64,000 nucleotides of DNA from Ignavibacteriales bacterium UBA1304. Its GTDB lineage: Bacteria; Bacteroidota; Ignavibacteria; Ignavibacteriales; Ignavibacteriaceae. Numbering within the stretch: position 1 is the stretch's first letter; every line of letters begins with the position of its first letter. This document shows, one piece after another, positions 9,174 to 18,263 of this stretch. Position numbers and translations under genes: made by a program. Under the pieces are notes generated by a model. The model was not told where the DNA came from. It did no database searches and was given only the letters and a program-made list of their open reading frames with translations. The stretch covers positions 1 to 64,000 of the forward strand of contig DBTY01000033.1 of the NCBI GenBank assembly GCA_002307295.1. Reading direction: 5' to 3'.

Positions 9174-9725
9174 TCATTTTTTAATTAAAATTGAGTTAAT
9201 CATTAAAACGCTTAATTCAGTTTTTCTTATTCTTAAAAAATCCTGAAAGTCGTTATCGTTCATTTTTAGAACTATTTTTATCAATGCTTTACCAAGAAAA
9301 GGGAAGGCGCATACGCTGATAAGATTGATGATAAACTGTTCCGGAGGAATTGGAATATAATGCCCTTTATCTACTTCTGCCTGAAACTGATCCTTAAATA
9401 ATTGTAAAATATTCAACATATCCGTAGGAATCATCTCTGTTAGTTGTTCAGGATTTTCTGTTATTTTGCGATAGATAAAATCGGGCAGAGCGGGATTTTT
9501 AATCATAAAATCTATATATACGCTTATAAACTTGCTTATTTTGTCGTCAAATGGAATTTGTTGAGACGCGACCTGACCAAACATATTAAAAACGCTTAAC
9601 AATGTTTCCTGCATTTCTTTTTCAAGAAGCTCTTCTTCTGTTTGGCAGTAGTAGCTAAGCATTCCTCTTAAAATTACGCCGATAGGGTTATATTTATTTT
9701 TCATATCATATATCCATAAATTCAT
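9174..9725 (-). CDS. TetR-like protein lacking most of the helix-turn-helix domain
   Basis: Paralogue of the TetR regulator encoded immediately upstream. The C-terminal ligand/dimer domain aligns along its length (for example NPALPDFIYRKITENPE with NPALPNFIFNEMTQRPD, and FPFLGKALIKI with FPFIGKPLIKI). At the N-terminus only the end of the DNA-binding domain survives: RGMLSYYCQTEEELLEKEM corresponds to KAMLHYYFRTKERLFDAVL. The first two HTH helices are missing and replaced by about 16 unrelated residues. Only 8 bp separate it from the upstream stop, so there is no room for a lost exon in another frame. It may act as a dominant partner or ligand sensor without DNA contact; this is inference. 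Confidence 0.8.
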   Translation of the reverse strand: MNLWIYDMKNKYNPIGVILRGMLSYYCQTEEELLEKEMQETLLSVFNMFGQVASQQIPFDDKISKFISVYIDFMIKNPALPDFIYRKITENPEQLTEMIPTDMLNILQLFKDQFQAEVDKGHYIPIPPEQFIINLISVCAFPFLGKALIKIVLKMNDNDFQDFLRIRKTELSVLMINSILIKK

Positions 9726-9733
9726 GCAAAATG

Positions 9734-10339
9734 CTATTTCTTCTTTTTAACCGCATTAATCATCAAAACGCTTAATGCTTCTTTTCTGGCTTCTATAAAA
9801 TTCTGAAATTCTTTATCGTCAAATTTCATAATTATTTTTATTAGCGGTTTGCCGATAAAAGGGAAGATACACGAGCCGACTAAGCTTATAAAAAATTGTT
9901 CCGGCTCTATCTCAATTAAATTTCCTTTAGCCGCTTCTCTTTTATATTGCTCCATGAACATTTTAGAGTTTGAGCTGATATGATGAGAAATATATTTCCT
10001 GAATTTATCCGGGCGCTGTGTCATTTCATTAAAGATGAAATTCGGTAAAGCCGGATTCGCAATTATTATATCAATATAGGTATGTACAAATTTTCTGATT
10101 TTGTCCTCAATTGAGATTTCTTCCTGGGCAATGCTCATTATCTTAGGGAATATTGTTGCAATTGCCTGTTGAAGAACCGCGTCAAAAAGACGCTCTTTAG
10201 TCCGGAAATAATAATGAAGCATAGCTTTGTTTATCTTTGCTTCGTCTGCTATTTCCTGCATACGCGCGCCGTCGTATCCTTTTTTCTGAAATACTTCTTT
10301 TGCAGCTTCAATGATTTTTAGTTCTGTTGCGTTTTCCAT
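9734..10339 (-). CDS. TetR/AcrR-family transcriptional regulator (CecR-like)
   Basis: Repressor-type regulator, 201 residues, first gene of the exporter operon. The complete N-terminal HTH is visible: IIEAAKEVFQKKGYDGARM, QEIADEAKINKAMLHYYF, then RTKERLF. The C-terminal domain is all-helical. Position and type match E. coli CecR (YbiH), which controls ybhGFSR. A palindrome 28 bp upstream of the start is a good candidate operator, so autoregulation of the whole operon is likely. The next gene is a shortened copy of this one. Confidence 0.9.
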   Translation of the reverse strand: MENATELKIIEAAKEVFQKKGYDGARMQEIADEAKINKAMLHYYFRTKERLFDAVLQQAIATIFPKIMSIAQEEISIEDKIRKFVHTYIDIIIANPALPNFIFNEMTQRPDKFRKYISHHISSNSKMFMEQYKREAAKGNLIEIEPEQFFISLVGSCIFPFIGKPLIKIIMKFDDKEFQNFIEARKEALSVLMINAVKKKK

Positions 10340-10366
10340 ATTAACTAACCGTTTTAACTGATAAAT

Positions 10367-10382
10367 TTAACCAAATGGTTAA
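10367..10382. promoter_or_regulatory. candidate TetR operator upstream of the exporter operon
   Basis: TTAACC-AAAT-GGTTAA, a perfect 6-bp inverted repeat with 4-bp spacer, lies 28 bp upstream of the TetR start codon. A related half-site word, AACCGTTTTAAC, follows at about 10347-10358. Size, spacing and location suit a TetR dimer. It could also affect the divergent gene at 10565. Confidence 0.55.
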
Positions 10383-10564
10383 TCCAAACATATGACAATA
10401 AATTCCTGATGTCAAGCGAAAAATTATAAAGATAAAAAATTGTTAAGTTTTCAAATAGCCGGCATATATACTTGATTAGTAATTAGTTTTTGCTTAAATA
10501 AACAAAACGGATTCAATTATTCTTTTGAAAAACCAATTTATCAATTGTTATGGATAGATAATCT

Positions 10565-11422
10565 ATGAAAACATACTTAGCGTTGTTATTTACTATATTA
10601 GCTTTTTATTCCGGGGCTTTTGCTCAAGGGGCAGACAACCCTGACGACTCGACAGAAGTTACTATAATAGACTCTTATGTGACGCCTGACGCACCGCATA
10701 ATTTTCTTTTGTCGTTTTATACAAGCGATAGCTGTAAATCGAAACTTGTAATTGAAAATAAAGGCGAGTTTATAGTATCTAAAGAAAACGCTTTTAATCA
10801 TAAGTTAGAACTTAATATAAACGATTTAAAAATTAATACTTCAAGTTTTGAGTTTTATCTGATCTTTCAGAAAAGAAATGGAAAAATTCAGAAAAGCGAA
10901 AAATATGAAGTTGAAATGCCTGTTGAGCAAATTGTAGAAAACAGAGGAAACTTTTTAACTAACTGCCTTTTAGGCGGCGTTGTGTTTCTTACTCCTTCGC
11001 CTACATACATAAGAACAAAAGATAAATCGCAGCCAGATTTATTCGGCCTTACAAAAGAAATTCCAATCGTCTCCTTTCATGCTAACGGTTATAATTATCC
11101 TTCCGCTTATATTTCTTTAGAGTATTCTTATATATTTAAATCCGATTCAAAATATTCGCCCAAAAACACATTGCGGCTAGGTTATAAACATGTATTTGAA
11201 ATCCCTGTCTTTGAATATGTTTCAGCGGGAGTTTCCGGATTTACGAATTTCAACGGTATGAACGGCATAAGTCCTGAGGTATCGCTTGGATTGTTTAACT
11301 TTTATAGCATTTTTACAGTTACGGCAAAATACAGGTACAACATCAAACCTAATGATAAAAACTGCCAGTTTCACGAAATATCAATCGGTTTGTTCGCAAG
11401 CTTTTTTTCAGTTCATTTATAA
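10565..11422 (+). CDS. secreted protein of unknown function, possible outer-membrane barrel
   Basis: I do not recognise this 285-residue protein. It starts with a clear signal peptide ending in a GAFAQG-type cleavage region (residues 1-20). Residues about 30-125 look like a beta-sandwich with alternating polar/apolar strands. The rest is rich in aromatic beta-strands (YISLEYSYIFKSDS, NTLRLGYKHVFEI, FTVTAKYRYNI) and ends in hydrophobic residues FFSVHL, suggesting a small outer-membrane barrel. It is divergent from the exporter operon with 225 bp between them, and 9 bp before the GNAT gene, so it may share a transcript with that gene. Confidence 0.6.
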   Translation: MKTYLALLFTILAFYSGAFAQGADNPDDSTEVTIIDSYVTPDAPHNFLLSFYTSDSCKSKLVIENKGEFIVSKENAFNHKLELNINDLKINTSSFEFYLIFQKRNGKIQKSEKYEVEMPVEQIVENRGNFLTNCLLGGVVFLTPSPTYIRTKDKSQPDLFGLTKEIPIVSFHANGYNYPSAYISLEYSYIFKSDSKYSPKNTLRLGYKHVFEIPVFEYVSAGVSGFTNFNGMNGISPEVSLGLFNFYSIFTVTAKYRYNIKPNDKNCQFHEISIGLFASFFSVHL

Positions 11423-11431
11423 AAAGAAAAT

Positions 11432-12334
11432 ATGAACATAGTTAATTATTCAAAAGAGTATTCAAAAGAGACGGCAAAAATTTGCAGACAATCGTTGACA
11501 TGCGACATAATGCCGGATTATTTATTTAAGGAAAAAACAATTCTTGACCCGGATTACAGGAACGATTTAACGCTGATAGCCCGAGAAGGAAACGAAATAA
11601 TTGGTTTTATTCAGGGCGTTATAAGAACAAGACAAGACGGGAAGTATGGCTACGTAAAACTTCTTTGCGTAGAAAAAGATTTCAGACGTAATAAAACTGC
11701 TCAGCGGCTTTATAAGGAAATAGAACAAAAATTTATCGCCGAAGGAGTAAAAGTAATCAGGGTGGGGGAATCATATCCTAATTATTTAACGCCCGGCGTA
11801 GACCCATTCTATACCGAGGCAGTCTGCTTTTTTGAAAGGAACGGCTTTGTGAAATTTAACGATACTTCAAATTTAGTGTCGGATTTAACCCATCAATCGT
11901 TTGATACGCAAGACGACGAAAAAAAATTACAGAAAGAAAACTTTTTTGTTAAACGCGCGGAGCCTAATGACCGAGATAGAATTATTGAATGGCTTGGAGA
12001 GGTTTTTCCCGGATGGATTTCGGAAGTTGAAGAAGCTTTTAAGAATAACCCAGTTTCTTTATTTATTGCCGGAACGGCGGGAAAGCTTTTAGCTTTTTCG
12101 GCTTACGAGACAAACAATAAGGGAACCGGATGGTTCGGACCTATGGGAACAGACGCAGAAGCGCGCGGAAAAGGAATTGGCGCAGTATTGCTTAAAAAAT
12201 GCTTAAACGCATTAAAGGAAGAAGGCTTTGTAAAAGCGATTATTCCATGGGTTGGGCCTATTCCATTCTATATGTATAACGCTAATGCAAAAGTAAATAG
12301 AATCTTTTGGCGGTATGAGAAGAAATTATCGTGA
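11432..12334 (+). CDS. tandem GNAT-domain N-acetyltransferase
   Basis: 300 residues with two GNAT folds. The first (about 1-145) has a weakened acetyl-CoA loop (DFRRNKTAQRLYKEIE). The second (about 155-300) has the standard pyrophosphate-binding loop EARGKGIGAVLLKKCL, so it is the likelier catalytic half. Paired GNAT domains occur in mycothiol synthase and several amine or sugar acetyltransferases, but nothing here fixes the acceptor. It begins 9 bp after the secreted-protein gene and is followed by xseA 64 bp later. Confidence 0.82.
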   Translation: MNIVNYSKEYSKETAKICRQSLTCDIMPDYLFKEKTILDPDYRNDLTLIAREGNEIIGFIQGVIRTRQDGKYGYVKLLCVEKDFRRNKTAQRLYKEIEQKFIAEGVKVIRVGESYPNYLTPGVDPFYTEAVCFFERNGFVKFNDTSNLVSDLTHQSFDTQDDEKKLQKENFFVKRAEPNDRDRIIEWLGEVFPGWISEVEEAFKNNPVSLFIAGTAGKLLAFSAYETNNKGTGWFGPMGTDAEARGKGIGAVLLKKCLNALKEEGFVKAIIPWVGPIPFYMYNANAKVNRIFWRYEKKLS

Positions 12335-12398
12335 TTTAATGCTTAATCATCCGTATTTTTATGTAAAGAGTTATTTGTTTTATTAATCTAATTGGAAA

Positions 12399-13586
12399 AT
12401 GCAAAATACTACAGAAGTTTTATCTGTAAGCGACATTACTAACCTCATTAAACTGACTTTGGAGGAAAATTTTGAACAGGTATCTATCTTAGGGGAAATT
12501 TCAAACTTCAAAAATCATGTTTCCGGGCACTGGTATTTCACACTTAAAGACGGCGGAGCTCAAATTTCCTGCACGATGTGGAAAGGACTGAATAACTATG
12601 TCTTTTTTACTCCGCAGGACGGAATGAAGATAATTGTTACAGGGCGCATTACGGTTTACCCTCCACGGGGCAATTATCAGTTTGACGTTCGTTCTATGAA
12701 ACCGGCCGGAGAAGGCGAACTGCAGGCTGCATTTGAAAGATTAAAAAGAAAATTGGACGAAGAAGGATTATTTGACGAACAGTACAAAAAAGAAATTCCT
12801 TCTTTGCCAAAAAAAATTGGAATTGCTACGGCTATTGCAGGCGCCGCGCTTAAGGATATGATAAGCGTCGCTAAAAGGCGTTTCCCTATGCTGGAGCTTG
12901 TTATTGCTCCATGCCAGGTTCAGGGGGAAGGAGCCGCAAAAGAAATAGCCAATAGTATTAAAGAACTAAACAAGCATGACGATATTGACGTTATTATTGT
13001 GGGACGAGGAGGAGGTTCTATGGAAGACCTCTGGTCGTTTAATGAAGAAATTGTAGCCCGCGCTATTTTTGCTTCTAAAATTCCCATTATTAGCGCAGTA
13101 GGGCACGAAATTGATTTTACCATCTCCGATTTTGTGGCTGATTTACGCGCTCCTACGCCTTCAGCGGCTATGGAAATTGCTACGCCGGATATAAATGATT
13201 ATGTTGCCGTTATAAATAATTTTTTAGACTCCGCTACAGACAGCATTGAGTATATAATCGATAATTCAAGGCAAAGAGTCTTTAATGCAATCGGTTCTTA
13301 TGGCTTTAAAAATTCTAAGAATCTTATTGATATAAGAAAGCAGTATTTAGATAATATAATTTATAAAATGCTGAATGGAATGGATAAAAAAATATCTGGC
13401 ACAAAACAAAAGATATCTTTGTTGGCTTCGTCTATCGAAAATCATAACGTGAACAGAACTTTAAGAAGAGGATTTGCATTAGTTAAACAAGACGGTAAGT
13501 TTGTTCATAACGCAAAAAATTATGATTATAACAAAGAAACAAGCATTAAATTTTATGATAATGAAATACTGATTGAGAAAAAATAA
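12399..13586 (+). CDS. xseA: exodeoxyribonuclease VII large subunit
   Basis: Catalytic subunit of exonuclease VII, which degrades single-stranded DNA to short oligonucleotides. The N-terminal OB-fold is visible (VSILGEISNFKNHVSGHWYFTLKD and GQ-like strands to about residue 100). The central catalytic domain has DVIIVGRGGGSMEDLW and the PIISAVGHEIDFTISDFVADLRAPTPSAA block. The C-terminal part is a long helix/coiled coil ending in RTLRRGFALVK. At 395 residues it is near the usual length. The small subunit gene follows after 14 bp, confirming the assignment. Confidence 0.96.
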   Translation: MQNTTEVLSVSDITNLIKLTLEENFEQVSILGEISNFKNHVSGHWYFTLKDGGAQISCTMWKGLNNYVFFTPQDGMKIIVTGRITVYPPRGNYQFDVRSMKPAGEGELQAAFERLKRKLDEEGLFDEQYKKEIPSLPKKIGIATAIAGAALKDMISVAKRRFPMLELVIAPCQVQGEGAAKEIANSIKELNKHDDIDVIIVGRGGGSMEDLWSFNEEIVARAIFASKIPIISAVGHEIDFTISDFVADLRAPTPSAAMEIATPDINDYVAVINNFLDSATDSIEYIIDNSRQRVFNAIGSYGFKNSKNLIDIRKQYLDNIIYKMLNGMDKKISGTKQKISLLASSIENHNVNRTLRRGFALVKQDGKFVHNAKNYDYNKETSIKFYDNEILIEKK

Positions 13587-13600
13587 AAACAGACGTTAAT

Positions 13601-13822
13601 ATGAAAAGTAAAACAACAAATAGTTTTGAAAAAAACATAGAAAAATTAGAAAAGATTTCAAATCTGCTAGAAAGCGAAGATATCGGTCTGGAAGAAGCTA
13701 TCCAATATTATGAAGAAGGCATAGAACTATCGCAGACATGCCTTAAAACGCTGAATGAAGCGGAACTTAAAGTAACAGAACTAAAAAAGAAGTTAGAAGA
13801 AACTGATTCTAAAATCAAATGA
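13601..13822 (+). CDS. xseB: exodeoxyribonuclease VII small subunit
   Basis: Small helical partner of XseA, 73 residues, the usual size. The family pattern is plain: FEKNIEKLEKISNLLES, then a short turn with GLEEAIQYYEEGIEL, then a second helix that ends in a charged tail. It assembles in several copies around the large subunit. It lies between xseA and dxs with 14-bp and 18-bp gaps; the xseB-dxs neighbourhood is common in bacteria. Confidence 0.95.
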   Translation: MKSKTTNSFEKNIEKLEKISNLLESEDIGLEEAIQYYEEGIELSQTCLKTLNEAELKVTELKKKLEETDSKIK

Positions 13823-13840
13823 AATTAAAGGTTATTCTTA

Positions 13841-15730
13841 ATGGAAGAACAGCGCTATAAAATTTTATCAAAAGTTAATTATCCATCAGACATACGCAAG
13901 TTAGAACTTTCGGAATTAAAACAGCTATGCACGGATATTCGCGAGTATCTTGTCGATACGCTTTCTGACATCGGAGGTCATCTAAGCGGCGGTCTGGGCA
14001 CGGTAGAACTGACTGTTGCGCTTCACCGCGTGTTAAATACTCCCGATGATATCATTGTATGGGATACAGGGCATCAGGCTTATCCTCACAAAATTTTGAC
14101 AGGCAGAAAAGAAGCTCTTAAAAATATAAGACATATGGATGGGATAAGTGGATTTCTTAAACGCACTGAAAGCGAGTATGACGCATTTGGCGCCGGGCAC
14201 GCTTCTACTTCTATTAGCGCTGCTTTAGGAATGGCCGTCGCTCGCGATCTGAAAAAGGAAAAACGAAATGTTGTAGCCGTTATTGGCGATGGAGCTATGA
14301 CGGGCGGAATGATTTATGAAGCTATGAATAATTCCGGCGTGCTTAAGACTAACTTAATCGTGGTTTTGAACGATAATAATATGTCGATAGCCCAAAATAT
14401 ATGGCAGATTTCCAATTATTTTACTGAAATGATTGCGCACCCGGAGTACAACAGATTTAAAGGTCAAATTTGGGATCTTACCGGAAAGTTAGACATATTT
14501 GGCGACAGGTTGAGAAAAATTGCATGGAGATTAGAAAGCGGCATTAAAGCTGTAATAACTCCGGGAATGTTATTTGAAGCCTTAGGATTCCGGTATTTTG
14601 GCCCTGTTAACGGTCACAATGTAAACCAGCTTATTAAACTATTTGAACAGGTGAAGACTTTCAAAGGACCTATACTTGTTCACGCAATTACTCAAAAAGG
14701 AAAAGGTTATGCGCCTGCTGAAGAACAGCCGCAACGTTACCATGGAGTAACTCCTTTTGATAAAGAAACGGGCAAAGTATATAAAAAAAATGGATTAGTC
14801 CCTTCGTATACTTCGTTTTTTGGAAAGGCTTTGGCCGAAATTATGGATACTAACCCTAACGTAATTGGAATAACGGGGGCTATGCCGGATGGCACCGGAA
14901 TGGATTATGTCGCGTCAAAACACCCAGGCAAAGTATTTGACGTAGGAATAGCCGAAGAACATGCCGCTACTTTTGCCGCTGGTTTGGCTACTCAAGGAAT
15001 AATTCCGGTTATAGCTATTTACTCGACGTTTATGCAACGCGCGTTTGATCAGATTGTGCACGATATAAGTCTGCAAAAATTGCATGTTGTTCTGGCTATG
15101 GATAGAGCCGGATTAGTTGGCGCTGACGGGCCTACGCATCACGGAGCTTTTGACGTATCTTATTTGAGATTAATTCCTAATATGGTAATTATGGCTCCTA
15201 AAGACGAATCTGAATTAAGAGATATGCTGTTTACGGCAGTTAATTATAAAAAAGGACCTATTGCAATCAGATATCCGCGCGGTTCTGCGCCTGGAGTGGA
15301 AATCAAAGAAGGTTTTGATGAAATACCAATAGGGCAAAGCGAAGTAATCCGCCAGGGAAAAGACGTTGCTATATTGGCATTTGGAGCTACAGTAGTAACC
15401 GCTATGGAAGCGGCCGAAAAACTTGAAGCTGAAGGCATTGCCTGCGAGGTTGTTAATATGCGCTTTGCAAAGCCGCTTGATCTGGCAAGATTAGATGAAG
15501 TTTCTAAAAAGTTTAATAAAATTGTCACTGTAGAAGAAAATGCTATAATTGGCGGTTTCGGCAGCGGCATAGTTGAGTATTTCAGCGACAAAAATTATAA
15601 AAATGACATCCTAAGAATTGGGATTCCTGATAAGTTTATAGATCATGGAACCCAGGCAGAATTACACGAATTAATAGGGATTGATGCAGAGGGGATTTTT
15701 ACGAAAACTAAATGTTTTTATAAGACCTGA
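13841..15730 (+). CDS. dxs: 1-deoxy-D-xylulose-5-phosphate synthase
   Basis: Thiamine-diphosphate enzyme condensing pyruvate and glyceraldehyde 3-phosphate, the first step of the MEP isoprenoid pathway. Visible landmarks are the cofactor-binding GDGAMTGGMIYEAMNN, the AGHASTSISAALG block, DRAGLVGADGPTHHGAFD in the central domain, and a C-terminal transketolase domain. The 629-residue length is normal. It follows xseB closely and probably shares its transcript. An 86-bp gap separates it from the two-component genes. Confidence 0.97.
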   Translation: MEEQRYKILSKVNYPSDIRKLELSELKQLCTDIREYLVDTLSDIGGHLSGGLGTVELTVALHRVLNTPDDIIVWDTGHQAYPHKILTGRKEALKNIRHMDGISGFLKRTESEYDAFGAGHASTSISAALGMAVARDLKKEKRNVVAVIGDGAMTGGMIYEAMNNSGVLKTNLIVVLNDNNMSIAQNIWQISNYFTEMIAHPEYNRFKGQIWDLTGKLDIFGDRLRKIAWRLESGIKAVITPGMLFEALGFRYFGPVNGHNVNQLIKLFEQVKTFKGPILVHAITQKGKGYAPAEEQPQRYHGVTPFDKETGKVYKKNGLVPSYTSFFGKALAEIMDTNPNVIGITGAMPDGTGMDYVASKHPGKVFDVGIAEEHAATFAAGLATQGIIPVIAIYSTFMQRAFDQIVHDISLQKLHVVLAMDRAGLVGADGPTHHGAFDVSYLRLIPNMVIMAPKDESELRDMLFTAVNYKKGPIAIRYPRGSAPGVEIKEGFDEIPIGQSEVIRQGKDVAILAFGATVVTAMEAAEKLEAEGIACEVVNMRFAKPLDLARLDEVSKKFNKIVTVEENAIIGGFGSGIVEYFSDKNYKNDILRIGIPDKFIDHGTQAELHELIGIDAEGIFTKTKCFYKT

Positions 15731-15816
15731 GAATTATTTAAATTCTAAGAGAATAAAATATTTTTGTTTTCAAAATATAGTTATTATTTGTTATGTTATG
15801 AAAATATAATTGGAAA

Positions 15817-16518
15817 ATGTTCATGAAGACCAAAATTTTACTCGTAGATGACGAAAGGGATATAGTTGAATTCCTGAAATATAACCTTGAACAGGAAGAT
15901 TTTTCCGTCATTACTGCTTATGACGGAAGCGAGGCTATGGAAAAAATGGCCGAAAATCCGGATCTGGTTGTATTAGATATAATGATGCCAAAAATGAATG
16001 GCTTTGAAGTATGTAAGAAAATCAGGCAAAATAATAATTATCAGGATATTCCCGTTATATTTTTAACGGCAAAGGGGGGCGAAGCCGATGAAATTCAGGG
16101 CTTGGAACTTGGCGCAACTGATTATATACAAAAGCCGATTTCTCCTAAAAAATTAGTGGCGCGCGTAAAATCGAACCTTAGAAGATATGAGGGGAAAAAA
16201 GAAGATGGTTCCGATCTTATAAAAGAAATTGAAATTGGGCCGATAAAAATTGACAAGAAAAAATATGTAGTCTTTATTAACGGCGTTCAAAACGTTTTCC
16301 CGCGTAAAGAATTTGAACTTCTTTTCTTTTTGGCAGGCAATCCAGGGCGCGTGTTTAACCGCGAAGCTCTTCTTAAGGAAGTCTGGGGAGCCGATGTTTT
16401 TGTCGTAGATAGAACAGTTGACGTGCACATAAGAAAAATAAGAGAAAAGTTAAATGAATATGCCGATTTAATCGAGACGATTAAGGGCGTAGGGTATCGT
16501 TTTAAGAATGTTGAGTAA
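15817..16518 (+). CDS. OmpR/PhoB-family response regulator
   Basis: 233 residues: receiver domain (residues 1-125) with the acidic pair DD at 11-12, phospho-acceptor Asp54 in VVLDIMMPK, Thr/Lys in FLTAKGG, then a winged-helix DNA-binding domain ending VDVHIRKIREKLN...TIKGVGYRF. The start could also be the Met two codons downstream. The histidine kinase gene overlaps its end by 11 bp, so the pair is surely co-expressed. Similarity to PhoB is clear, but a phosphate role is not shown; the pst genes lie more than 40 kb away in the window. Confidence 0.93.
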   Translation: MFMKTKILLVDDERDIVEFLKYNLEQEDFSVITAYDGSEAMEKMAENPDLVVLDIMMPKMNGFEVCKKIRQNNNYQDIPVIFLTAKGGEADEIQGLELGATDYIQKPISPKKLVARVKSNLRRYEGKKEDGSDLIKEIEIGPIKIDKKKYVVFINGVQNVFPRKEFELLFFLAGNPGRVFNREALLKEVWGADVFVVDRTVDVHIRKIREKLNEYADLIETIKGVGYRFKNVE

Positions 16519-17533
16519 TCTGAAAAAAAAAATATCTGATTTAACAGGCTTAAAAGAGTTCCTTGTTTGCGGTTTAATTCTCTTTATCGTCCTTAACCTT
16601 TTCTTATCTATCAGCGATTATTCTTCCGTTTATATTTTATTATTTATCTTCTGGGTAATTCTTTTTATTGCCGTTCAGCGTAAAATTGCAAAGAACATCA
16701 GTCTGATTAAAAAAGTAATCAAAAATATACGCGAAAAAAAGTATACCGTTTCCAGCGAAATTGAATTAAAGAATAATTATAATGGAATTGAAACGGAAAT
16801 ACGGCTCATGTTTGACCGGATCAAGGAAGATATAGATTATCTTAAAAAACTTGAGAAAATGAGAACTGAATTTCTTGGAAATGTTTCGCACGAACTCCGG
16901 ACGCCCATTTTTGCAATTCAGGGATATATAGAAACTTTATTAAACGGGGCTTTGAACGACCAGAAAGTCAATACGTATTTTTTAGAAAAAGCTGATTTCC
17001 ATACGCAAAATCTAAATTCGCTGCTGAACGACCTGATTGATATTTCTATGATTGAAACGGGGGAGATGCGGTTAAGTTTTAGATATTTCAAATTATCGGA
17101 ATATCTTAAAGCTATCTGGGAAGAGTTTAAACCTATGGCAGAAGAGAAAAATCTTCAATTGATACTTGCCCCGGTAAGAGAGAACCTTGACGTTTTTGGA
17201 GACAAAGCAAAGCTTAAACAGGTCTTTTCGAATTTAATCCAGAATGCTATAAAATATACCGAAACCGGACAAATAGAAATTATTGTAGAAGAAGCGGTAA
17301 AGGGAAGCGTAAAAATAAGCATAAAAGATACCGGGCTTGGCATACCGGAAGAGGATTTAGACCGGATATTTGAACGTTTTTACCGCGTTGATAAAAACAG
17401 GTCTCGCGCAGTGGGGGGAACAGGTTTAGGGCTTGCTATAGTAAAACATATTCTTGAAGCCCATAATAGCAAAATTCAGGTGAAAAGCGTTTTAGACGAG
17501 GGATCTGAGTTTTATTTTTCGCTGAAAAAATAA
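16508..17533 (+). CDS. sensor histidine kinase (PhoR-like)
   Basis: 341-residue membrane kinase. Two hydrophobic segments (about 17-34 and 40-58) sit at the N-terminus with almost no periplasmic loop. A linker follows, then the phospho-acceptor helix with His128 in NVSHELRTPIFAIQGY. The ATPase domain has the N-box NLIQNAIKYT, G1 DTGLGIP, F-box and G2 GGTGLGLAIVK. With no extracytoplasmic sensor domain it probably senses through the membrane or a partner. Its start overlaps the regulator gene by 11 bp. Confidence 0.93.
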   Translation: MLSNLKKKISDLTGLKEFLVCGLILFIVLNLFLSISDYSSVYILLFIFWVILFIAVQRKIAKNISLIKKVIKNIREKKYTVSSEIELKNNYNGIETEIRLMFDRIKEDIDYLKKLEKMRTEFLGNVSHELRTPIFAIQGYIETLLNGALNDQKVNTYFLEKADFHTQNLNSLLNDLIDISMIETGEMRLSFRYFKLSEYLKAIWEEFKPMAEEKNLQLILAPVRENLDVFGDKAKLKQVFSNLIQNAIKYTETGQIEIIVEEAVKGSVKISIKDTGLGIPEEDLDRIFERFYRVDKNRSRAVGGTGLGLAIVKHILEAHNSKIQVKSVLDEGSEFYFSLKK

Positions 17534-17660
17534 AATTCAGTCTCTCAAAAGTTTTAGAATTTTCTTATTCTGGATGAAAAATAAATAAAATTTAAAATAA
17601 TTGACTTAACTAATTATATTTATTAAGTTTACTGACTAAATTAGAAATTATGAGGTGAAA

Positions 17661-17969
17661 ATGTTTGCGGTTGTAAATATAGCAGGGCAACAGTTTAAGG
17701 TAACTGAAAAAGCCAAATATTATGTCCCTAGACTTCAGAACGAACCAGATACAGATGTAACATTTGATTCTGTATTTTTATTAGCCGATGAAAACGGTTC
17801 AAAAATTGGTAATCCATTTCTTTCTGACGTTAAGGTAGAGGCCAAAGTTCTTGCGCATCTTCAAGACGAAAAAGTAATCGTTTTTAAGAAAAAAAGAAGA
17901 ACAGGTTATCAGAAGAAAAACGGACATAGACAACAATTAACAAGAATTGAAATAACCAAAATAGGTTAA
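17661..17969 (+). CDS. rplU: 50S ribosomal protein L21
   Basis: Ribosomal protein of the large subunit binding 23S rRNA. The start FAVVNIAGQQFKV and the C-terminal block IVFKKKRRTGYQKKNGHRQ are diagnostic. I place the start at the ATG at 17661, because the GAGGTG just before it is a good ribosome-binding site and gives 102 residues, the usual L21 size; a GTG two codons upstream is the alternative. rpmA follows after 17 bp as in most bacteria. Confidence 0.97.
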   Translation: MFAVVNIAGQQFKVTEKAKYYVPRLQNEPDTDVTFDSVFLLADENGSKIGNPFLSDVKVEAKVLAHLQDEKVIVFKKKRRTGYQKKNGHRQQLTRIEITKIG

Positions 17970-17986
17970 AAACTGGAGGCTTAACA

Positions 17987-18247
17987 ATGGCTCATAAAAA
18001 AGGTCAAGGTTCGTCAAGAAACGGTCGCGATAGTAATGCGCAACGTTTAGGCGTAAAAAGATTTGGTGGAGAAAACGTTTTGGCAGGAGCTATTTTAGTT
18101 CGTCAGAGAGGGACTAAATTTCATCCTGGAGCAAACGTACAAAAAGGCGGCGACGATACTCTTTTTGCAGTCGCTAATGGAAAGGTAAAATTTGAAATGA
18201 AAAGAGGCGACAGACAATTTGTGTCTGTAACCCCAGTTGTTAATTAA
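17987..18247 (+). CDS. rpmA: 50S ribosomal protein L27
   Basis: Large-subunit protein near the peptidyl-transferase centre. The N-terminus AHKKGQGSSRNGRDSNAQRL is diagnostic, and it begins directly with MAHKKG, so no N-terminal cleavage extension of the Firmicutes kind is present. Length 86 residues is normal. GGAGG at 17975-17979 gives a strong ribosome-binding site. It is in the usual rplU-rpmA pair, followed by mdh. Confidence 0.97.
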   Translation: MAHKKGQGSSRNGRDSNAQRLGVKRFGGENVLAGAILVRQRGTKFHPGANVQKGGDDTLFAVANGKVKFEMKRGDRQFVSVTPVVN

Positions 18248-18263
18248 TACACAGGAAAAGTGA

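Noticed and set aside
15817..17533. Two-component pair as the PhoBR regulator of the pst genes
   Set aside because: Sequence type fits PhoB/PhoR, but the pst cluster is far away and I could not identify a Pho box, so the specific name is not supported.
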